This document shows, piece after piece, positions 1 through 8,890 of a DNA stretch of 64,000 bases (positions are counted from its first letter, which is position 1; every line of letters begins with the position of its first letter). The DNA is from JANQOH01 sp965201115 (GTDB taxonomy: Bacteria; Pseudomonadota; Alphaproteobacteria; UBA7887), in contig OZ241745.1 of the NCBI GenBank assembly GCA_965201115.1, forward strand, positions 2,356,001-2,420,000, given 5' to 3'. The notes beneath the pieces are model-generated. The model had not been told where the DNA came from and did not search any database. It saw only the letters and a list, made by a program, of their open reading frames with translations. The position numbers were made by a program, and so were the translations under genes.

Positions 1-612
1 GGCTACGCCATGTACCGCTTCCGCGCGTCGGCCAACCCGACGCCGAGCCGGCGGACGCACAACGCCGCGCTGGAAATTACGTGGACCGTGATTCCGACGC
101 TCATCCTCATCGCCATCGCCGTCCCGAGCTTCCGGCTGCTCTATTACGCGGAGACGCACCCGGAGCCCGACCTGGTCGTCAAGGCGACCGGGGCGAGCTG
201 GTACTGGATGTACGAATATGTGGACGACGGCATCGAGCTCTATTCGATGATGGTCGATGAAGACGACCTCGAGGAGGGCCAGCCGCGCCTGCTGGCCACC
301 GACGCGCCGCTCGTGGTTCCGGCCGACAAGGTGGTCAAGATTCAGGTCACATCGTCCGACGTCATCCATGCCTGGGCGATGCCGGCGTTCGGCGTCAAGG
401 TCGACGCCGTGCCGGGCCGCCTGAACGAAATCTGGTTTATCGCCGAGAAGACCGGAACCTTCTACGGCCAGTGCTCGGAGCTCTGCGGAACCAACCACGC
501 CTTCATGCCCATCGAGCTGAAGGTGGTGACGCAAGAGGAATTCGACGAATGGCGGGCGCTTAACGTCGCCGCGGCGGCCGCCCGCTCCGCGCCGGCGGCG
601 CAGAACGGATAG
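1..612 (+). CDS. coxB: Cytochrome c oxidase subunit II, 5'-truncated by the window edge
   Basis: This subunit carries the dinuclear CuA centre that takes electrons from cytochrome c on the periplasmic face. The reading frame is open from base 1, so the true start lies upstream and the first transmembrane segment is missing. What remains is the second membrane helix (TWTVIPTLILIAIAVPSF) and the cupredoxin domain. The CuA ligands are visible as CSELCGTNHAFM near the C terminus, and the aromatic patch SWYWMYEY precedes them. The gene ends 13 bp before ctaD, consistent with one cox operon. Identity is firm; only the 5' end is absent. Confidence 0.97.
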   Translation, partial: GYAMYRFRASANPTPSRRTHNAALEITWTVIPTLILIAIAVPSFRLLYYAETHPEPDLVVKATGASWYWMYEYVDDGIELYSMMVDEDDLEEGQPRLLATDAPLVVPADKVVKIQVTSSDVIHAWAMPAFGVKVDAVPGRLNEIWFIAEKTGTFYGQCSELCGTNHAFMPIELKVVTQEEFDEWRALNVAAAAARSAPAAQNG

Positions 613-625
613 GGAGTAGTCCATC

Positions 626-2296
626 ATGGCATACGCGGACGCGGCCGACGCCCACGCCCACGGCGAGCCCAGGGGGCTCGCGCGCTGGCTGTTCTCCACC
701 AATCACAAGGACATCGGCACGCTCTACCTGATCTTCGCGGCCATCGCGGGGCTGGTGGGGCTGCTCTTCTCGGTGATGATGCGGCTCGAGCTCGCCGCGC
801 CGGGAATGCAGTATTTCGCCGACGACCCGCACCGGTTCAACGTGCTCGTCACCGGCCACGGGCTGATCATGGTGTTTTTCCTGATCATGCCCGCACTGAT
901 CGGCGGCTTCGGCAACTGGTTCGTGCCGATCATGATCGGGGCGCCCGACATGGCGTTTCCGCGCATGAACAATATCAGCTTTTGGCTGATCGTTCCGGCG
1001 TTCATCCTGCTCGTCGGCTCGGTATTCGTGGACGGAGGCTACGGCTCGGGCGCGGGAACGGGGTGGACGGTCTATCCGCCGCTGTCGAGCGCCGACTACC
1101 ACAGCGGCCCCGCGGTCGATATGGCCATCTTCTCGCTGCACCTGGCGGGCGCGTCGTCGATCCTCGGCGCCATCAATTTCATCACGACCATCTTCAACAT
1201 GCGCGCGCCGGGCATGACGCTGCACAAGATGCCGCTGTTCGTGTGGTCGATTCTGGTCACGGTGTTCCTGCTGCTGCTGGCCCTGCCGGTGCTGGCCGGC
1301 GCCATCACCATGCTGCTCACCGACCGCAATTTCGGCACCGCCTTCTTCATCGCCGAGGGCGGCGGCGACCCGATCCTGTTCCAGCACCTGTTCTGGTTTT
1401 TCGGCCACCCGGAGGTCTATATCCTCATCCTGCCGGGTTTCGGCATCGTGAGCCAAATCGTCGCGACCTTCTCGCGCAAGCCCGTGTTCGGCTATCTCGG
1501 CATGGCCTACGCGATGGTCGCCATCGGCTTCGTCGGCTTCATCGTGTGGGCGCACCACATGTACACGGTCGGCATGGATGTCGATACGCGCGCCTACTTC
1601 ATGGCCGCCACGATGGTTATCGCCGTGCCCACGGGCATCAAGATCTTCAGCTGGATCGCCACCATGTGGGACGGGTCGATCACCTTCGAGACGCCCATGC
1701 TGTTCGCGCTCGGCATGATCTTCCTGTTCGTGATCGGCGGCGTGACCGGCGTCGTGCTCGCCAACGCCGGCATCGATATCGCCCTGCACGACACGTATTA
1801 CGTGGTGGGGCATTTCCACTACACCATGTCGATGGGCGCGCTGTTCTCGATCTTCGCCGGTTTCTACTACTGGATCGGCAAGATGTCGGGCCGCAACTAC
1901 GACGAGACGCTGGGCAAGATCCAGTTCTGGACGCTGTTCGCCGGCGTCAACCTCACCTTCTTCCCCATGCACTTCTCCGGGCTGGCGGGCATGCCGCGGC
2001 GCTATGTGGACTACCCGGACGCCTTTGCCGGCTGGAACATGGTGTCGTCGTGGGGCGCCTACCTGTCGGCCGCGTCGGCGGTTCTGTTCCTGTGGATCGT
2101 CTTCCGCATCTTCACGGCGGGCGAGAAATGCGCCGACAACCCGTGGGGCGAGGGCGCGACCACGCTGGAATGGAAATGCGCCTCGCCGCCGCCGTTCCAT
2201 ACCTACGAGGAGCTGCCGCAGGTCGCGAGCGAGGGACCGACGATCACCGCCAGCCCCCGCTTCCACTCCTACGGGGCGCCGCCGCGGGCGCACTAG
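626..2296 (+). CDS. ctaD: Cytochrome c oxidase subunit I (aa3 type)
   Basis: Catalytic subunit of the terminal oxidase; it holds heme a, heme a3 and CuB, reduces O2 and pumps protons. The 556-residue product has the usual length and about 12 membrane helices. Visible signatures are the early heme a histidine region (LVTGHGLIMVFF), the CuB/tyrosine helix HPEVYILILPGFG, WAHHMYTVG, and the heme pair in YYVVGHFHYTMSMG. The start is an ATG with an upstream GGGAG, 13 bp after coxB. It is followed by ctaB, ctaG and ctaE in the standard alphaproteobacterial order. Confidence 0.99.
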   Translation: MAYADAADAHAHGEPRGLARWLFSTNHKDIGTLYLIFAAIAGLVGLLFSVMMRLELAAPGMQYFADDPHRFNVLVTGHGLIMVFFLIMPALIGGFGNWFVPIMIGAPDMAFPRMNNISFWLIVPAFILLVGSVFVDGGYGSGAGTGWTVYPPLSSADYHSGPAVDMAIFSLHLAGASSILGAINFITTIFNMRAPGMTLHKMPLFVWSILVTVFLLLLALPVLAGAITMLLTDRNFGTAFFIAEGGGDPILFQHLFWFFGHPEVYILILPGFGIVSQIVATFSRKPVFGYLGMAYAMVAIGFVGFIVWAHHMYTVGMDVDTRAYFMAATMVIAVPTGIKIFSWIATMWDGSITFETPMLFALGMIFLFVIGGVTGVVLANAGIDIALHDTYYVVGHFHYTMSMGALFSIFAGFYYWIGKMSGRNYDETLGKIQFWTLFAGVNLTFFPMHFSGLAGMPRRYVDYPDAFAGWNMVSSWGAYLSAASAVLFLWIVFRIFTAGEKCADNPWGEGATTLEWKCASPPPFHTYEELPQVASEGPTITASPRFHSYGAPPRAH

Positions 2297-2324
2297 CGGG
2301 AAGCCGGACCGGGAGCGCGGCGCG

Positions 2325-3236
2325 TTGCGGGCGGGCGAAACGGGCGCCGCGCCGGCGCTGGCGGCGGAAGCGTGCGCCGCCGGAGCGGCGGATTATTTCG
2401 CGCTGCTCAAGCCGCGCGTGATGTCGCTCGTGTGCTTTACCGGCCTCGTGGGCATGTGGCTCGCGCCCGGCGCGCCGCACCCCACCATCGCGTTCACGGC
2501 GATGCTCTGCATCGCCGTGGGCGCGGGGGCCGCCGGTGCGCTCAACATGTGGTGCGACCGCGACATCGACGCGCTCATGCGCCGCACGCGCAACCGGCCC
2601 ATCCCGGCGGGGCGCGTGACGCCGGAGTCGGCGCTCGGCTTCGGCGCCGTGCTGGCGGTCGGCGCGGTCGCCGTCATGGCGCTCGCCGTCAACTGGCTCG
2701 CCGCGGCGCTGCTTGCGCTCACGGTCGCGTTCTACGTCTTCGTCTATACGCTCGGGCTGAAACGGCGCACGCCCAACAATATCGTCATCGGCGGGGCCGC
2801 GGGCGCGCTGCCGCCGGTCATCGGCTGGGCCGCCGCCAGCGGCGAGACCGCGCTCCTGCCGTGGGCGCTTTTCGCCGTTATCTTCATGTGGACCCCGCCG
2901 CATTTTTGGGCGCTGTGCCTGTACAGCGCCGGGGATTACGCGCGCGCGGGGATACCCATGCTGCCGGTGACGGCCGGCCGCCGCGAGACCCGCCGGCAAA
3001 TCGTGCTCTACAGCGTTGCGCTGGCGGCCGCCGGGCTGGCCCCCGCGGCGTTCGGCGCGGGGTGGCTCTATCTCGCCGGCGCCGCGGCGCTCGGCGCCGG
3101 CTTCGTCTGGCGCGCCGCCGCCCTGTGGCGCAGCGACTCCGATGGCGACGCGAAACGCCTCTTCGGCTACTCGATCGCCTATCTGTTCCTGATCTTCGCG
3201 CTGCTGCCGGCCGACCGGCTGCTCGCGGGCGCCTGA
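2325..3236 (+). CDS. ctaB: Protoheme IX farnesyltransferase (heme O synthase)
   Basis: UbiA-superfamily membrane prenyltransferase that attaches a farnesyl group to protoheme to make heme O, the precursor of heme a. About eight or nine hydrophobic helices are predicted. The two Asp-rich Mg-prenyl-diphosphate motifs are visible as NMWCDRDIDALMRRT and, later, GDYARAGIPMLP. I chose the TTG at 2325 because it follows a GGGAGC ribosome-binding site and gives 303 residues, normal for the family. An in-frame ATG at 2004 would lie deep inside ctaD and is unlikely. The exact start is therefore an inference, while the function is secure. Confidence 0.93.
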   Translation: MRAGETGAAPALAAEACAAGAADYFALLKPRVMSLVCFTGLVGMWLAPGAPHPTIAFTAMLCIAVGAGAAGALNMWCDRDIDALMRRTRNRPIPAGRVTPESALGFGAVLAVGAVAVMALAVNWLAAALLALTVAFYVFVYTLGLKRRTPNNIVIGGAAGALPPVIGWAAASGETALLPWALFAVIFMWTPPHFWALCLYSAGDYARAGIPMLPVTAGRRETRRQIVLYSVALAAAGLAPAAFGAGWLYLAGAAALGAGFVWRAAALWRSDSDGDAKRLFGYSIAYLFLIFALLPADRLLAGA

Positions 3237-3241
3237 GCGCC

Positions 3242-3364
3242 GTGCCGCCGCACCCGCTGCATCGCCGGAGACGCGCGCGCAACATAGCGCTCGCCGCGAG
3301 CCTGTTCGCGCTCGTCGCGCTGTTCTTTCTCATCACCCTCGCCAAGATGGGCGGCGCGCCGTGA
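3242..3364 (+). CDS. Small single-pass membrane protein of the cox operon (CoxF-like)
   Basis: A 40-residue peptide from a GTG start, lying between ctaB (5 bp downstream of its stop) and ctaG, whose GTG start overlaps this stop. It has a basic N terminus (HRRRRARN) followed by one hydrophobic helix (IALAASLFALVALFFLITL). Short proteins of this shape occupy the same slot in other alphaproteobacterial cox clusters and are annotated CoxF or as hypothetical assembly proteins. Position and topology support a role in oxidase assembly; there is no catalytic motif, so the function is inferred from context only. Confidence 0.7.
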   Translation: MPPHPLHRRRRARNIALAASLFALVALFFLITLAKMGGAP

Positions 3365-3963
3365 ACGCGCGCAAGAACCGCCGCGTGGCGTTCGCGTTCG
3401 CCGCGCTGGTCTGCGGCATGATCGCGCTCGCCTTCGCCTCGGCGCCGCTCTACCGCGCGTTCTGCCAGGTCACGGGCTACGGCGGCGCGACGCGGACGGC
3501 CGAGGCGGCCCCCGGCGCGCGCGGCGACAGCGCCATCACGGTGCGCTTCAACGCCGACACGGCCCCCGCGCTGCCCTGGAGGTTCGAGCCGCTCGAACGC
3601 AAGATGCGCGTGCGCCCGGGCGAGCCGGCGCTCGCCTTCTACCGCGCCGTCAATACCGGCCCGGCCGGCGTCGGCACGGCGACGTTCAATGTCGCGCCGT
3701 TCGCCGCCGGGCCGTATTTCAGCAAGGTCGAATGCTTCTGTTTCGAGGAGCAGTATCTCGCGGCCGGCGAAAGCGCCGAGTTCGCGGTATCGTTCTTCAT
3801 CGACCCCGCCATCGCCGACGACCCCGACACGGCCGGCATCGGCACGGTGACGCTTTCCTACACCATGTTCGACGCCGGGGAGGAGGCGCTGGCGCGCCAC
3901 GCCTCCGTTTCCGCCGGCGCCGTTCCCGCCGCCAACCCCGCCAAGCGAGGCATGACGCAATGA
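3361..3963 (+). CDS. ctaG: Cytochrome c oxidase assembly protein CtaG/Cox11
   Basis: Copper chaperone that delivers Cu to the CuB site of subunit I. The 200-residue product has an N-terminal membrane anchor (about residues 10-30) and a periplasmic immunoglobulin-like domain. The Cu-binding CFCFEEQ motif is present, together with VSFFIDP near the C terminus, both hallmarks of Cox11. Translation starts at GTG 3361, overlapping the stop of the small upstream peptide. Its own stop overlaps the ATG of ctaE (ATGA), so translation of the three genes is probably coupled. Confidence 0.97.
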   Translation: MNARKNRRVAFAFAALVCGMIALAFASAPLYRAFCQVTGYGGATRTAEAAPGARGDSAITVRFNADTAPALPWRFEPLERKMRVRPGEPALAFYRAVNTGPAGVGTATFNVAPFAAGPYFSKVECFCFEEQYLAAGESAEFAVSFFIDPAIADDPDTAGIGTVTLSYTMFDAGEEALARHASVSAGAVPAANPAKRGMTQ

Positions 3964-4790
3964 CGACCGACGCCCAAGCCAAGCACCACCCCTATCATCT
4001 CGTGGACCCGAGCCCGTGGCCGCTGATGGGCGCCTTCGCCGCGCTGCTGCTTACCTTCGGCGCGGTGGTCTATATGCACGACGCGACCGGCGGGCCGTGG
4101 ATCGCCATCGCCGGCGCGATACTCGTCGCCGCGACCATGGTCGTCTGGTGGCGCGACGTGGTGCGCGAGGCCACGTTCGAGAACCATCACACGCCCGTCG
4201 TGCAGCTCGGCCTGCGCTACGGCATGGCGCTGTTCATCGCGTCGGAGGTCATGTTTTTCGCCGCGTGGTTCTGGGCCTTTTTCGACGCCTCGATCTTCGC
4301 CGACGAGGCCATCCAGTTCGGCCGCGTCGAGGCCAATGGCGGCCAGTGGCCCCCCGCGGGCATCGAGGTGTTCGACCCGTGGCATCTGCCCCTGCTCAAC
4401 ACGGTCATATTGTTGACGTCGGGCGCCACCGCCACGTGGGCGCACCACGCCCTGCGCGAGGGCAACAGGAAGCATCTCCTTCTCGGCCTGTGGTGTACCG
4501 TCGCCCTGGGCGCGCTGTTCACCGCCGTGCAAGCCTACGAATACGCGCACGCCCCCTTCGGCTTCTCCGACGGCATCTACCCCTCGACCTTCTTCATGGC
4601 CACCGGCTTCCACGGCGCGCACGTAATCATCGGCACGGTCTTCCTGATCGTCTGCCTCGCCCGCGCCTACAAGGATCACTTCAAGCCCGACCATCACTTC
4701 GGCTTCGAAGCGGCCGCCTGGTACTGGCACTTCGTCGACGTGGTGTGGCTGTTCCTGTTCTTCTGCATCTACGTCTGGGGCGCGGGGTAA
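3960..4790 (+). CDS. ctaE: Cytochrome c oxidase subunit III
   Basis: Integral membrane subunit (276 residues, seven predicted helices) that stabilises subunit I and supports sustained turnover. Family features include the N-terminal HPYHLVDPSPWP, the conserved helix with Glu in SEVMFFAAWFWAFF, and C-terminal WHFVDVVWLFLFFCIY. The start overlaps the ctaG stop in an ATGA arrangement. In related bacteria the cluster commonly continues with a DUF983 protein and surf1. Here neither follows: composition changes after 4790 and an accessory operon begins. Confidence 0.98.
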   Translation: MTTDAQAKHHPYHLVDPSPWPLMGAFAALLLTFGAVVYMHDATGGPWIAIAGAILVAATMVVWWRDVVREATFENHHTPVVQLGLRYGMALFIASEVMFFAAWFWAFFDASIFADEAIQFGRVEANGGQWPPAGIEVFDPWHLPLLNTVILLTSGATATWAHHALREGNRKHLLLGLWCTVALGALFTAVQAYEYAHAPFGFSDGIYPSTFFMATGFHGAHVIIGTVFLIVCLARAYKDHFKPDHHFGFEAAAWYWHFVDVVWLFLFFCIYVWGAG

Positions 4791-4967
4791 CCCGGTCGCC
4801 GGCGCGGCAGCGAACCGACCGATGGATCTCGACGGCGCCGAGGCCGCGTCGCTGGGCGCCCGCGGTTTCGTCGTCCGTGCGGGGCATAAAGCGGCGCTCC
4901 GGGCTCGCGCCGACGGCGTCCGCGCGCGCCGTTGCAACAAGCCTGACCGTACGATAGCGTTCGGCGC

Positions 4968-6173
4968 ATGGTCCCCGATTCGCCCGTAAAGGACAGCATT
5001 CCGCGGCTGCAACAGCTGCTGCCGCACATGCGCGCGCAGCTCGTCGGGTTGCGTGGCGGCTCGACATTCGAGCAAGCGCGGCGGCGTTACGACGCCACGG
5101 TTCAGGCGCTCGTCGCGCACGGCCGCGGGCGAGCGGCCAGCCGGATGACGGGCGCGGATCGATACTGGGCGCCGACGCGCGACCTGCTCGACGAAACAAT
5201 GCGACTGAACTTCGTGGAAAGGCAAAAACTGCCGTCGACGCGCAAGCACATGGATGCGTACCGCGGTTGCCGTTACAAGCTCACCCCTGTCGGCGAGCGT
5301 GTGGCCGCCGAAGCGCGCGAGAACGTTGCCGCCTTCTCCGATACGCTCGCCGACGCCATCTACAACGCGCACCCGCACTTCCGGACTTTCGTCAGCATTC
5401 TCGAGAACGGCCCGGTCTTCTACCCGCAAATCACCGAAGGCGAGGTCGAGCGGTCGCGCCGCCGAGACGACGGTACCGAGCGTTGGGTCGATTACGCCGC
5501 CGACGGGCTGAGGCGCTGTGCGCTGACCGAGAGCGAAACCGCGATTGTCCGCGAAACCGTAATCTCCGTTGTGCGGCGCAGGTTCGGCCGCCGCCGCGGC
5601 AAACAGCCGACAAGCAAGGAGCTCGCGGACACCTTGAATGACGCTTTCGAGCAAGCCGCGATGCGGCTTCGCGGTCTGTCAATCGGCGCGACCGGGTTTA
5701 ATATACTGCGAAGTTGGGGTTCGCAACTCAGGCTGCTCGACCAATCCCGTTACGTTTCACGCTACGAAGGGCGTAACATCGTATGGCTGGCCGCCGATAT
5801 ATGTAACAGCAATGGTTTTCGTATCCGACGCCGCACACTCGACGGATACCGGCGCAAGGCGTCGAAGGCCGTGATAACGGCCTACCGCGCATTGGCCGCG
5901 GCGTCGGACAGCACTCTGAATGCGCCTTACATCCCGATTTACCGCATTCGAGCGGATGCCGCATTTCTCTGCCGGGTGACCCGCGCTCTCGTGGATCTCG
6001 TGATCGAACGTCTCACGGCAGAGAACGCACCCGATCTCGGGTTCGATATATATCTCCATCTTGGCCACACCTTGCAACCGTCATCCGAACCCGTGTATCG
6101 GCGCGGCGGCCAGCGCCATTACGAAATGACGATGCAACCGAGAAATCGCCTGGGAGGACGACATGCCGCATGA
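4968..6173 (+). CDS. Unrecognised protein with a winged-helix-like segment, first gene of a three-gene accessory operon
   Basis: A 401-residue, mainly helical and strongly basic protein that I cannot place in a known family. Around residues 85-115 the pattern KHMDAYRGCRYKLTPVGERV resembles the wing region of a winged-helix DNA-binding domain. The C-terminal third is helical and rich in Arg and aromatics. No catalytic motif or signal peptide is visible. The ATG of the next gene lies inside its last codons (11-bp overlap), so the two are co-translated. GC content falls progressively along this operon compared with the cox genes, suggesting acquisition by transfer. It may recognise DNA for the ATPase/nuclease pair downstream; that is inference from the neighbourhood. 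Confidence 0.8.
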   Translation: MVPDSPVKDSIPRLQQLLPHMRAQLVGLRGGSTFEQARRRYDATVQALVAHGRGRAASRMTGADRYWAPTRDLLDETMRLNFVERQKLPSTRKHMDAYRGCRYKLTPVGERVAAEARENVAAFSDTLADAIYNAHPHFRTFVSILENGPVFYPQITEGEVERSRRRDDGTERWVDYAADGLRRCALTESETAIVRETVISVVRRRFGRRRGKQPTSKELADTLNDAFEQAAMRLRGLSIGATGFNILRSWGSQLRLLDQSRYVSRYEGRNIVWLAADICNSNGFRIRRRTLDGYRRKASKAVITAYRALAAASDSTLNAPYIPIYRIRADAAFLCRVTRALVDLVIERLTAENAPDLGFDIYLHLGHTLQPSSEPVYRRGGQRHYEMTMQPRNRLGGRHAA

Positions 6174-7437
6174 TCCCTTCGACCATATGGAGGAAGCCTG
6201 GGGCCTGGATGGCAACCCCTTCCCGTCGGAAGCTGTAAATGCTCCGGATCAGCCGTATAGCCCGAATGTGTTCGATAACGAGCTCGACGAATTTCGGCGA
6301 AAGCTCGTTCGCGGCTGCATTGGCGGCAGTGCGAACATCGGTTTTCTGTGGTCGCAGGGCATCCGCGCGGATACCGGGTTCGGCAAGACTACGTTGATGC
6401 GCCAGATCGCCAAGGAGATAAATCGCGACTTCGGCGCCGGTACGCTTGCGAAGGCCGGTGTACAGCCCGGCAAGCTGGCGCCTGTCGCCGCAGCTTACTC
6501 CAACCTGGATACCATGGACGCCACGGGGCTCTATCCCGTCTTGTTCAACGCTGTCGTCGATCTCGCTCAAGCGCCCTCCGGCGAGCTGGATGTGCTGGAC
6601 AAGGCGAGGGAACGTATAGCGCGGACGCTTGGAGCGGACGACGGCGGAGCGCTCGACAGTCATATCAGGGATACGTGGTTGCGCATCGCAGGAACTGCGG
6701 GGCCGCTTCGACCCGAACTCACAACCGCGTTCGCCGGCGGCGGCATGCAAAAGCTTCGCGAAGTTTTGAGTACTGCTTCGGTGGCGCGGCGGGTGCGGTC
6801 GGGTCATCAGTACTTCCAATTCGCGTTATGCATTTTGGCGGCGGCCGGGATCGATCATCTCTACTTGATGATCGATCAGCTTGAGGATCTTGCGACGAAC
6901 AAGTCTATCTCATCGGCAAAGCGATCCCGTGAAATAGGGCGTATTCGCGATATGCTGGAGGGGCCGCCTTACGCGAACAGAGTCCATTTTATTTTCACGT
7001 TTCATAATGAGGCAGCGCGGGTGCTTGCAAATTACTGGACCCAAAACCGACTGCCTTCGTTCGAGATTTCCCCCGGCAATACGGCGTCTGTCGTGGTGTT
7101 GCGCGGTCTCAAAGACGATGAACAGGTGCGCCAGCTGCTTCGCGTGTATCTTGAGGATCATCGCGACGACAATAGCCGCGACAGCGAGCTAACGCCCTTT
7201 GAACCTGAAGCGTTAGGCGTTCTGAAGAGCGTATCCGATGGCCGGGTCGGAGTTTTGTTGAATCGCGCACACGTTTTGATTCATTCCGCAGCAGAACGAG
7301 GCCTGCCTCGTATAACCGGCGAATTCGCACAACGATTTTTCGATGGCGCCGTTCAGGATAACTACGACGAGCAAGCAACAGAGGGCGAGACCGATGAACC
7401 GGGCAATATCGACGATCTGCTGCTGGGCGAGCGATAG
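6163..7437 (+). CDS. AAA+ ATPase of the ExeA/Orc1-Cdc6-like type, second gene of the accessory operon
   Basis: A 424-residue cytoplasmic P-loop ATPase. The N terminus carries WGLDGNPF, like the GLxxNPF opening of ExeA/TniB-type ATPases. Walker A is ADTGFGKTTL at residues 69-78, with Ala in place of the usual first Gly. Walker B is LYLMIDQLEDL near residues 231-241. A sensor-2-like stretch, GRVGVLLNRAHVLI, lies near residue 360. It overlaps the upstream gene by 11 bp and ends 3 bp before the nuclease gene. Such ATPases normally power DNA remodelling or regulate a partner enzyme. The exact family cannot be fixed from sequence alone. Confidence 0.85.
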   Translation: MPHDPFDHMEEAWGLDGNPFPSEAVNAPDQPYSPNVFDNELDEFRRKLVRGCIGGSANIGFLWSQGIRADTGFGKTTLMRQIAKEINRDFGAGTLAKAGVQPGKLAPVAAAYSNLDTMDATGLYPVLFNAVVDLAQAPSGELDVLDKARERIARTLGADDGGALDSHIRDTWLRIAGTAGPLRPELTTAFAGGGMQKLREVLSTASVARRVRSGHQYFQFALCILAAAGIDHLYLMIDQLEDLATNKSISSAKRSREIGRIRDMLEGPPYANRVHFIFTFHNEAARVLANYWTQNRLPSFEISPGNTASVVVLRGLKDDEQVRQLLRVYLEDHRDDNSRDSELTPFEPEALGVLKSVSDGRVGVLLNRAHVLIHSAAERGLPRITGEFAQRFFDGAVQDNYDEQATEGETDEPGNIDDLLLGER

Positions 7438-7440
7438 GCG

Positions 7441-8220
7441 ATGATCGAATCCGGAGTCTCCAAGATACTTGCCGAGTGCGCTCTTGATATATATGTTCTT
7501 GCACAGGCAACGCAACGATTCCCGGACGCGCTCGTGAACGGCCGGGTTTGGGAACGAGTTGTCGGCGAATCTGTCCGACGCCCGGGCTTGGGCAAATACA
7601 CGCAAGCGGCCGGTAAAACCACACTGTTCAATTATTCTTCGGCGTCGGGAGCAGAACACGAGCTGGATGCTGTGGCCGCGGGTTCGAGGGACGCTGTCAT
7701 ACTCGAGTGCAAGTCGCAGGCGACCGGGCCGACGAAGGCCGACGCGGCGCTTTCCCATGAGAAAGTAATGGACTTCTATTGCGAACGCGCGGAAGCCGTC
7801 GCAGGCGAGCGATGGCAGAGACTGATGGTATCGTCCACTCCCGTTTCCGAACCTGTTCGTCGGTTCTGCGTACATCTCGGAATAATTTTATGCGATCCAA
7901 GCCTCCTGCCGTTGCCGGTCGTGGTATGGGTTGCCAGCCAGCCGAGCGCCGATCGACAATTACGGGATCCACTCCTTCAGGAAGCCGTACGTATGGGAGA
8001 GCCGGCATTATCATCCATGCAGGAACGCTGGATGTACGATCCTGCCGCGCAAGAGATCCGGTTTCGCCCGAGGATCTTGACTGCCGGCGAGATCGACGAC
8101 CTGTTGTGGCTTCAAAGCGAGCTCGGACAGGATATCCTTGAACTTTACGAGCGTGCCCGGCCGGGCTGGCTGGCAAGGAAAACGATGGAAGCATATAACA
8201 AACTGGTAAAATTTTCCTGA
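7441..8220 (+). CDS. PD-(D/E)XK-type nuclease, third gene of the accessory operon
   Basis: A 259-residue soluble protein starting 3 bp after the ATPase stop. The active-site pattern of the restriction-endonuclease fold can be read directly: EHELDAVAAG (E74, D76), then a hydrophobic strand ending in ILECKSQ (E89, K91). This is the E-x-D ... E-x-K arrangement of Mrr/Holliday-resolvase-like nucleases. An earlier helix with Glu (VWERVVGE) could supply another metal ligand. The C-terminal 100 residues are helical and unassigned. With an ATPase and a putative DNA-binding protein in the same operon, the likeliest job is ATP-controlled DNA cleavage in defence against foreign DNA. That role is inferred. 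Confidence 0.82.
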   Translation: MIESGVSKILAECALDIYVLAQATQRFPDALVNGRVWERVVGESVRRPGLGKYTQAAGKTTLFNYSSASGAEHELDAVAAGSRDAVILECKSQATGPTKADAALSHEKVMDFYCERAEAVAGERWQRLMVSSTPVSEPVRRFCVHLGIILCDPSLLPLPVVVWVASQPSADRQLRDPLLQEAVRMGEPALSSMQERWMYDPAAQEIRFRPRILTAGEIDDLLWLQSELGQDILELYERARPGWLARKTMEAYNKLVKFS

Positions 8221-8409
8221 GTATGCTACGTGGCCTGAAATACCCGCAGTAAAGTAACGGTTCCGCCGCGCAACCGGGGGGCGAAGACGGTAACCCCTGT
8301 ATACCGATCGGCGCTGGAGACGAAGCCCATTTTGGGATAGTGTGCCTGAGAAGCGGCTGGCGAATCAAGCAGAGTCCCGATTGAAATAGCTGTAGAACCG
8401 GTCGACGGA

Positions 8410-8840
8410 TCATGAACAGTTATCGTTTGTCTCAGGCAGTTCGCTGACGATATCGTCGCCTTTCAACCATTCGGCAACCGTTTCCAGCGTATCGGCGATT
8501 CGCGTTTTCGATGTCGTCCTGACGGCGCACTCCCGTAATGCGAGTACGCGCCGGCTCAGCTCCTTCAATCTGGATATGTCTCGATCATCCATTCCCCGGT
8601 TTTCGGAGATCTTTTCCGGCGGAAAATCCGGTCGGCTCGCGGGTTACCAGAAAACGTGGCAATCGTGACCGTGCCAAAACAACCATGGACCGGTATGACG
8701 GCGCGACGGCACGGAAATACAAGATTGGGAGCCTCCGGAAGCGAACGGTTGTGAAACCGGTAACGCAAGCCCTTCGCATGGCGAAAGCGGCGCACCTGCA
8801 ATTTCGGCATCGTACTCTTTCCGTTGAAGACGGCCATCAA
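8410..8840 (-). pseudogene. vsr: Degraded very-short-patch repair endonuclease (vsr)
   Basis: Vsr nicks DNA at T:G mismatches left by deamination of methylcytosine. The family pattern is read across two frames on the minus strand. One frame gives GKSTMPKLQVRRF, GLRYRFHNRSLPEAPNLVFP and RRAVIPVHGCF (down to about 8676). A one-base loss in a T run (8676-8679) moves the continuation WHGHDCHVFW to the next frame. That frame then meets a TAA at 8644-8646 before resuming with EKISENRGMDDRDISRLKEL and LALRECAV. The Trp residues expected in DFW, GWRV and VWEC are replaced (DFP, SRRV, LREC). A further frame change before the N-terminal part is likely. No cytosine methyltransferase partner is visible, so this is a relic. 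Confidence 0.8.
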
Positions 8841-8890
8841 GCGACGGCGGGGCGCCCTGCGCAAGCGTCCGGTTATGGGGCTTTGGGCTG

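Noticed and set aside
560..2293. Long minus-strand open frame across ctaD
   Set aside because: Shadow of the highly conserved ctaD sequence; the translation is low-complexity Arg/His/Glu with no motif.
8221..8409. Possible gene in the gap after the nuclease
   Set aside because: Both strands were read; short frames show no motif and no ribosome-binding site. It is probably non-coding or decayed.
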